A stretch of 64,000 bases of DNA from Staphylococcus saprophyticus subsp. saprophyticus ATCC 15305 = NCTC 7292 (GTDB lineage: Bacteria; Bacillota; Bacilli; Staphylococcales; Staphylococcaceae), in contig NC_007350.1 of the NCBI RefSeq assembly GCF_000010125.1, positions 62,001 through 126,000 of the forward strand, given 5' to 3'. This document shows, in pieces, positions 58,502 to 64,000 of this stretch. Position 1 is the first letter of the stretch, and each line of letters opens with the position of its first letter. A program made the translations under genes and the position numbers. The notes beneath the pieces were generated by a model. The model was not told the DNA's origin and ran no database searches. It was given only the letters and a program-made list of their open reading frames with translations.

Positions 58502-61480
58502 ATGTTTAAAGAAAAATTTCATGAAGATTTAGAAAAACAAAATGTGAATTTGTTGCCTAGAAGAGCTTTTTATATACCATATCAGCTTGGAGAAAAAGAT
58601 TATGATTTCAAAACGAGATATGAAACTCAAAATATCACATTACTTAATGGTAAATGGCAATTTGAATTTTTTAATTCATTGGAAGACTATACAAATGAAG
58701 ATATTAATAGCAAAGAGCAATATTTAACAGTACCATCTGTATGGAATTTGTATGGGTTTGATCAGATTCAGTATTTAAATACACAATACCCTATACCGTT
58801 TAATCCACCATACGTGCCTAGAGAAAATCCATGTGGTCGATATAAACGTTCATTTGAAATAAATGACTATAATGAACAAAGCGATTATCATTTGAACTTT
58901 GAAGGTGTCGATAGTGCATTCTATATCTGGATCAATGAACAGTTTGTAGGATATAGTCAAATTGCACATTCAATTTCAGAGTTTGATATTACACCATATG
59001 TTCAAAAAGGAATAAATTCAATTGAAGTCATTGTACTTAAGTACTCTGATGGAACATATTTTGAAAATCAAGACATGTTTCGTCATTCAGGTATTTTTAG
59101 AGATGTATATATATTAAAAAGATCTAAATCGCGCGTGGACGACTTTAAAATTGAGACAACAATAAACCATGAATCTAATAATGGAAAAATAAATTTCACT
59201 TTACAAGGAAAGCATCATTTAGGGAATATTAACTTGGTTTTATATAATCCTAAAGGGCTAGAAATAGATCGCGCAATTGTTTCAAAGCATCATCAATTTG
59301 TAATAGATAATCCACAATTATGGTCATCTGAGAATCCAGTACTTTATAAGATAATTATTGAAACAGAAAACGAAGTAATCACTCAGAAAATTGGAATAAG
59401 AGAAGTTAAAATACAAGATAATCAATTCTATATTAATGGAAAATCAATTAAAATACGGGGAGTAAATTACCATGATAGCCATCCTCAAAATGGTTTTGTC
59501 ATGTATGAAAGAGATTTTGAAAAAGATTTAAAATTAATGAAACAAGGCAATTTTAATGCGATTCGTACTGCGCATTATCCGAAGGCACCATTATTTTATG
59601 AAATGACTGACCAATATGGTTTCTATGTAATGAGTGAGGCAGATTTAGAAACTCATGGTGTAGTAAGGTTATATGGAGAAGAAAATACAGAACACTTTAA
59701 TATTATTGCTGATAATCCAAAATTTGAAACATCTATTATTGAAAGAATAGAAGCCTCTATCAAGCCATTAAAAAACTATAGTTCTATTGTTTCTTGGTCA
59801 ATAGGTAATGAATCTGGATTTGGCATCAATATGGTTAAAGGATTGGAACGGGCAAAGCAATTAGACACGACAAGACCATTACATTATGAAGGTGCATTGT
59901 ATCGAGATAAAGAAAAAAATTATGATATGTCCAATGTTGATATGATAAGTAGAATGTATGCTTCTCCAGAAGAAATTTTAGAAACATATCTAGAAAATCC
60001 CAAATTAGATAAACCGTTTATATTATGTGAATACGCACATGCAATGGGAAATTCACCAGGAGATCTTAATGCATATCAAACATTAATTGAAAAATATGAT
60101 AGTTTTATTGGCGGTTTTGTTTGGGAATGGTGTGATCATAGCATTCAGGTTGGGATAAAGGAAGGTAAACCAATTTTTAGATATGGTGGAGATTTTGGTG
60201 AGGCCTTACATGACGGTAATTTTTGTGTTGATGGTATTGTTTCGCCAGATCGAATTCCACATGAAGGTTATTATGAGTTTAAACATGAACATAGACCTTT
60301 GAGATTGGTTAACGAAGAGGATTATCGGTTTACATTGAAGAATCAATTTGATTTTACAAATGCGGAGGATAGTTTGATTGTTGAGGGAGAAGCTATTTAT
60401 TTAGATGGTGAGAGAAAGGTGTTTAATATTCCATTAACTGCTTTCGCGCCTCATATAAGCCAAACTTTTGATTTAAGAGATTATGTAACGCTTGATAATA
60501 TAAGTAGTTTGATGCTTCGTTATAAATTAAAAGAAGAAGAAAGCTATAGAGATAAGTATTTTGAGGTTGGACATGATCAAATTATTTATCAACGTCGAGC
60601 ATTACCATATCTCAATGAAGAAAAAATGGAGTTTCAATGCAAAGATATGGAACATTCGATTAATATTTCGGTAGGCAACAAATATGCATATAGTTTTGAC
60701 AAGAAACAAGGATGCTTAAAATCAGTGCTTCACAATAATGAAATCATTTTCAATAACAATACCGAAACTAAAATTTGGCGTGCCCCGATAGATAATGATG
60801 CATATATTAAAAAAGAGTGGTTATATTCTGGTTATAATAACATTCAAACACTTGTGACAAATTATAAAATAATTGAAGATGAGTCTAATATCAGTCTCGT
60901 TTTTGAAATTAATATAGAGTCAGAAGCCGTGCCGCCAGTTTTGAAAGGATCACTTACTTGGACGGTTTATCAAGATGGAAAAGTAAATGTAGATTATAAC
61001 TTAGAAAAAGATAACAACGCACCATTTTTACCAAGATTTGGTTTACTAATAACTTTACCTTCAACATATGAACAAATAAATTACTATGGAAATGGTCCAA
61101 TGAGTAGCTATCAAGATAAAGGGATAGCAACATACTTAGACATGTTTGAAACAACGGTGACAAATAATGGTGATGTGCATATTAAACCTCAAGAAGCTGG
61201 TAGTCATAATCAAACAACAATTATGAATATTACCAACAATGAGCATACGCTTACTATCACTAGTGAAGATACATTCAGCTTTAACGCATCACATTATTCT
61301 TTAAATCAATTAACAGAGGCAAAACATGTGGATGAATTGGAAATAGAAAATAACACATATTTATATGTCGATTATGCACAAAGCGGTATAGGTTCAAATA
61401 GTTGTGGTCCTGAATTAAATGAGGAATATCGATTAAACAATAAAAAGATAACGTTCAATTTTGATTTGAATATTTATTAG
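58502..61480 (+). CDS. lacH: Beta-galactosidase (GH2, LacZ type)
   Basis: 992 aa cytoplasmic beta-galactosidase. The sugar-binding jelly roll includes WQFEFFNSLEDY and GVDSAFYIWINEQFVGYSQ. The catalytic barrel has IKIRGVNYHDSHPQNG, the acid/base Glu in WSIGNESGFG (about 430-440) and the nucleophile Glu in ILCEYAHAMGNSPG (about 506-520). A C-terminal beta-galactosidase small-chain domain holds YYGNGPMSSYQDK. The ATG follows a gggggatgtc site. Length and context match S. xylosus LacH (about 994 aa). Two hairpins follow it. Confidence 0.93.
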   Translation: MFKEKFHEDLEKQNVNLLPRRAFYIPYQLGEKDYDFKTRYETQNITLLNGKWQFEFFNSLEDYTNEDINSKEQYLTVPSVWNLYGFDQIQYLNTQYPIPFNPPYVPRENPCGRYKRSFEINDYNEQSDYHLNFEGVDSAFYIWINEQFVGYSQIAHSISEFDITPYVQKGINSIEVIVLKYSDGTYFENQDMFRHSGIFRDVYILKRSKSRVDDFKIETTINHESNNGKINFTLQGKHHLGNINLVLYNPKGLEIDRAIVSKHHQFVIDNPQLWSSENPVLYKIIIETENEVITQKIGIREVKIQDNQFYINGKSIKIRGVNYHDSHPQNGFVMYERDFEKDLKLMKQGNFNAIRTAHYPKAPLFYEMTDQYGFYVMSEADLETHGVVRLYGEENTEHFNIIADNPKFETSIIERIEASIKPLKNYSSIVSWSIGNESGFGINMVKGLERAKQLDTTRPLHYEGALYRDKEKNYDMSNVDMISRMYASPEEILETYLENPKLDKPFILCEYAHAMGNSPGDLNAYQTLIEKYDSFIGGFVWEWCDHSIQVGIKEGKPIFRYGGDFGEALHDGNFCVDGIVSPDRIPHEGYYEFKHEHRPLRLVNEEDYRFTLKNQFDFTNAEDSLIVEGEAIYLDGERKVFNIPLTAFAPHISQTFDLRDYVTLDNISSLMLRYKLKEEESYRDKYFEVGHDQIIYQRRALPYLNEEKMEFQCKDMEHSINISVGNKYAYSFDKKQGCLKSVLHNNEIIFNNNTETKIWRAPIDNDAYIKKEWLYSGYNNIQTLVTNYKIIEDESNISLVFEINIESEAVPPVLKGSLTWTVYQDGKVNVDYNLEKDNNAPFLPRFGLLITLPSTYEQINYYGNGPMSSYQDKGIATYLDMFETTVTNNGDVHIKPQEAGSHNQTTIMNITNNEHTLTITSEDTFSFNASHYSLNQLTEAKHVDELEIENNTYLYVDYAQSGIGSNSCGPELNEEYRLNNKKITFNFDLNIY

Positions 61481-61503
61481 AATAAAAATTCAAATTTATA
61501 AAA

Positions 61504-61533
61504 AGTTCTAATCCTGATAGATTAGAACTAATT
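61504..61533 (+). terminator. lacPH terminator hairpin
   Basis: AGTTCTAATC pairs with GATTAGAACT over six bases, 24 bp after lacH; the following tract is A/T mixed, so strength is uncertain. Confidence 0.6.
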
Positions 61534-61546
61534 ATTTATGGATTTT

Positions 61547-61584
61547 AGCTAGGCCGAGACATGATTAAATGCCTCGGCTTAGTT
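61547..61584. terminator. Second hairpin after lacH
   Basis: AGCTAGGCCGAG pairs imperfectly with CTCGGCTTAGTT. It may back up the lacPH terminator or belong to the minus-strand surface gene. Confidence 0.45.
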
Positions 61585-61702
61585 AATGATATGGATAGTA
61601 TATGAATAAACTGAAAGGACAAGTACAACTTTTATAAATTATTACGTTATTGAAGCGGATAAAAGATATTTAAATTATTTAAAATAACTTATTGCTATAT
61701 GA

Positions 61703-63481
61703 TTATTTTGATTTTTGTTTTCTACCAATTAGTAGTAAAGCAACACCTAAAATTAAAGATGACCAAAGTGGGGCATGGTTTTGACTTTGACCTGTGTTAG
61801 GGAGTTGTTGTTTATTAATTGAATGGTTGCCTTCATTTTTAGCTTCGGGATGTTCTATTTCAGTATTTGTTGCGATAGGACTATTCATATTTATAATCTT
61901 TTGATGATTTATTTGGTTAGTTTTTTTTGTAGCTAGCTGATATTGATTATGGTTTAGTCGTGTATTCGCATCACTCATTTTCAATGTATGATTAGATGCT
62001 TCGTTTACAAATGATCTAGAAATTTTAGAAATGTTTAATGTCGCATTATTATTTAAATGCGTTGGTCCATGATGGACTGCTACTATATTTTCTGAATTTA
62101 GATTATCCGAATTATCAATGTCTGTAGTTTGATTGATAGCAGGACTTTTACCAATGTTTTCAATCACATTATCTTCTATATTTGTTACTGAAGTTACACT
62201 ATCATTATCTTGTGTCGCTACAGTATCCTCCTCATCATCTTGTGTTTCAACATCGGTATTATATTCACCTTTCGTTTCATCTGTATCATCATGTTCATCA
62301 CTGTTATTAGATTGTTGTGCATTATCAGTATCATTTTGTCCGTCCGGGTGGGTTTGGTCAAAAGTTTCATCAATTTCATTTAATTCAAATGTAGATGTTG
62401 TTCCTGATAACTCGAATGACACCATTAACATGGGTTTACCAGTAGGGCTGTCTTCTGATGATACAAATGTAATGCCCTCGGGAGAGATATCTTTATTTTC
62501 TTCATCGTATAAGTATTGTGTGAATTGAGGTGTAGTTGGGTTTGTAATGTTATAAATCATCACACCGCCTACGCGTTCTAAGCCAACAAAGGCGTACGTT
62601 TGATTGCCGATGGTTCCAACTTCGATGGATTCAACCTCAGGACCTTTGTCATCACTTCTTCCGTCTACTTCTATATCATTAAAGTCTTCGTAATTAGCAT
62701 TAAAGCGCCCTGGTAAAATATCTTTTATGCGTTGTTCGATGTCGCTACCGTTATCGTAAACCATAGATAAATCAGAGCCTTTTAATATAGAAAATGAGCG
62801 ACCGCTAAACGATACGAGTGCATTATATTTTCCATTTTTATCTCTAAATTTATGAGAAGTTGTCACTTTTAATCTACCTAATTGATCATCATCAAATAAT
62901 CCATTGGCTACAAGTTTATCTAGTTCTGCTTGTGTATAGCCTTCATAGTATTTAGCATCTAGTTTGATATCGTCTTTAATATCTTTGACACGGACTTCTT
63001 CACTATAGCCATCATAGTCTTGTGCATCACCTTCATTAGCAATTAATAAGTATGTTTCGCCATTATATTCATATGCGGTAATACCATCTGGTTGTAACAT
63101 GCCGAGCACAGGGACAGGGCGTAATGCTTTTTTACCATCTTTGTCTGAAGGGTCCATAGCATTTTCTGGTAAAGAATGATCTTTATAAGGCAAACCTTGT
63201 ACTTTTACGAATTCACCTTTTTCAATATCTAGTTTCGCTATAGCACTAGATTCTTGAATTGTGACATAAGCGTATTTCCCATGTTCATCAGGAACGATGT
63301 ACTCAGGTTCTAAATTTAGGTAAGCTGTTGATTTATCAGGACCTAATTCGCGAATAGAGTCGTTCATATGTGCCTGTGTGAGGGGAACGGTGTTTACATT
63401 TGTTTGATTTAATTTAGATGGTGAACCGGACGTATCAATAATTGACACAGAACCTTCTGGATTCTTTTTGTTTAAATGTGA
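61703..63481 (-). pseudogene. LPXTG surface protein with choice-of-anchor I domain, 5'-truncated
   Basis: The minus frame opens right after a TGA and the first GTG (63448) falls inside NPEGSVSIIDTSG, a mid-domain motif of choice-of-anchor I (YncE-like propeller) proteins. About 150-250 N-terminal residues and the signal peptide are absent. Remaining parts are EYIVPDEHGKYAYVTIQESSAIAKLD, MLQPDGITAYEYNGETYLLIANEGDAQDYDG, and the NQTYAFVGLERVGGVMIYNI block. An acidic, low-complexity region (about 375-430) and a long linker follow. The sorting signal at the end is LPNTG, a hydrophobic helix and RKQKSK. Without a signal peptide it cannot reach the wall, so I treat it as a relic. Confidence 0.7.
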
Positions 63482-63624
63482 GAATAAAAAGAATCATTAG
63501 AATTAAAATTTAATTAATTACCGAGTGATGAAAAAATAGATACTACATTCTACTTTTAATATTGTATAATATGAAATATATTAATATTTATATAATTAAA
63601 ATCGAAAGAGGAGCACTGTATTTT

Positions 63625-64000
63625 ATGATTAGAATTTTAATTCCATGTTTTAATGAGGCATCAGTGCTAGAACAAACATATGCCAAATTAACTGAAATTA
63701 TGCAACGAGATAGTATCAGCAACAATTATAAATATGAATTGCTTTTTATAGATGATGGAAGTAAGGATCGCACACTAGCCATTATTAAAGCATTAGCACA
63801 GCGAGATCATGCGGTAAAGTTCATATCATTTTCAAGAAATTTCGGAAAAGAATCTGCAATGTATGCTGGATTATGTGCGAGTACTGAAGCGGAAGCATTA
63901 GTTATATTAGATGGTGACTTGCAGCACCCGCCAACCCTTATTCCACAGATGATTGCTCATTATAGAGATGGTGAAGACCAGGTTGTGGCAAAAAGAGATA
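63625..64000 (+). CDS. Family 2 glycosyltransferase (CsbB/GtrB/DPM-like), 3' end outside the window
   Basis: At least 125 codons from ATG 63625, seven or so bases after aaagaggag. The N-terminus RILIPCFNEASVLEQTYAKL, the LLFIDDGSKDRTLAIIK block (about 42-58), the FISFSRNFGKESAMYAGL block (about 70-87) and the D-x-D motif VILDGDLQHPP (about 93-103) are those of polyprenyl-phosphate glycosyltransferases with two C-terminal helices, which would lie beyond the edge. These load glucose or GlcNAc onto undecaprenyl phosphate for polymer decoration. A TATAAT at 63565-63570 may be its -10 box. Confidence 0.85.
   Translation, partial: MIRILIPCFNEASVLEQTYAKLTEIMQRDSISNNYKYELLFIDDGSKDRTLAIIKALAQRDHAVKFISFSRNFGKESAMYAGLCASTEAEALVILDGDLQHPPTLIPQMIAHYRDGEDQVVAKRD

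Overview
The window is low-GC, AT-rich Firmicute DNA and looks like a coagulase-negative Staphylococcus of the S. saprophyticus/S. xylosus type. The basis is the lactose locus (AraC-type regulator, GPH permease, LacZ-type beta-galactosidase), the als-lctP-mqo2/lqo group, a capABCD capsule head, and LPXTG and lipobox surface proteins. The species call rests on recalled gene content, not on a search.

Layout. 1-4.4 kb: a type I restriction-modification pair on the minus strand (hsdR, then hsdM running off the left edge). 4.6-7.5 kb: a lipoprotein with a long N/Q/E tail, an orphan protein with PD-(D/E)XK/RecB-like nuclease motifs, and a frameshifted DUF1002 secreted protein. 7.8-21.3 kb: galU and a capsule cluster (capA-D, two GT4 and one GT2 glycosyltransferases, a Wzx flippase, a frameshifted UDP-sugar dehydrogenase, a Wzy polymerase on the opposite strand, capM and a broken capN). 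GalU and Ugd would supply UDP-glucuronate. CapD, CapN and CapM would make and load the first sugar, and Wzx/Wzy with CapABC would flip, polymerise and control chain length. 22.0-26.4 kb: an HNH endonuclease with a ScoMcrA/SRA-like middle domain, followed by a 1074-aa Upf1/COG1112-type SF1 helicase. This is a likely modification-dependent restriction system and the best candidate for something undescribed. 26.4-33.8 kb: an accessory zone littered with gene scraps (BglG/MtlR-type, TetR, PfpI, acyltransferase and ketopantoate reductase fragments) around an intact TarS-like glycosyltransferase, a methyltransferase and a damaged ATP-grasp/MFS pair. 33.7-40.2 kb: central metabolism, with mqo/lqo, a 33-codon companion ORF, alsS-alsD and lactate permease. 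40.5-51.2 kb: a LysR regulator, a broken MFS gene, a MacB-type ABC transporter, DUF1722, an FMN monooxygenase, a sirtuin, an alpha/beta hydrolase, a broken TetR gene and a hexapeptide acetyltransferase. 51.5-55.9 kb: a beta-mannosidase pseudogene fused to the tail of an FAD monooxygenase, a nitrilase-family gene with an internal deletion, an MBL hydrolase and an HxlR regulator. 56.1-61.5 kb: lacR/lacP/lacH with a cre site. 61.7-64 kb: a 5'-truncated LPXTG protein and the start of a GT2 glycosyltransferase.

A strong theme is gene damage. At least six genes are broken by loss of one base inside a short repeat or homopolymer (A, T or G runs), which is also the signature of uncorrected sequencing error. 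Others carry nonsense codons, larger deletions or fusions that look like genuine decay. Function can be trusted only for the intact genes until raw reads are checked. No tRNA, rRNA, CRISPR array or complete insertion sequence was seen.
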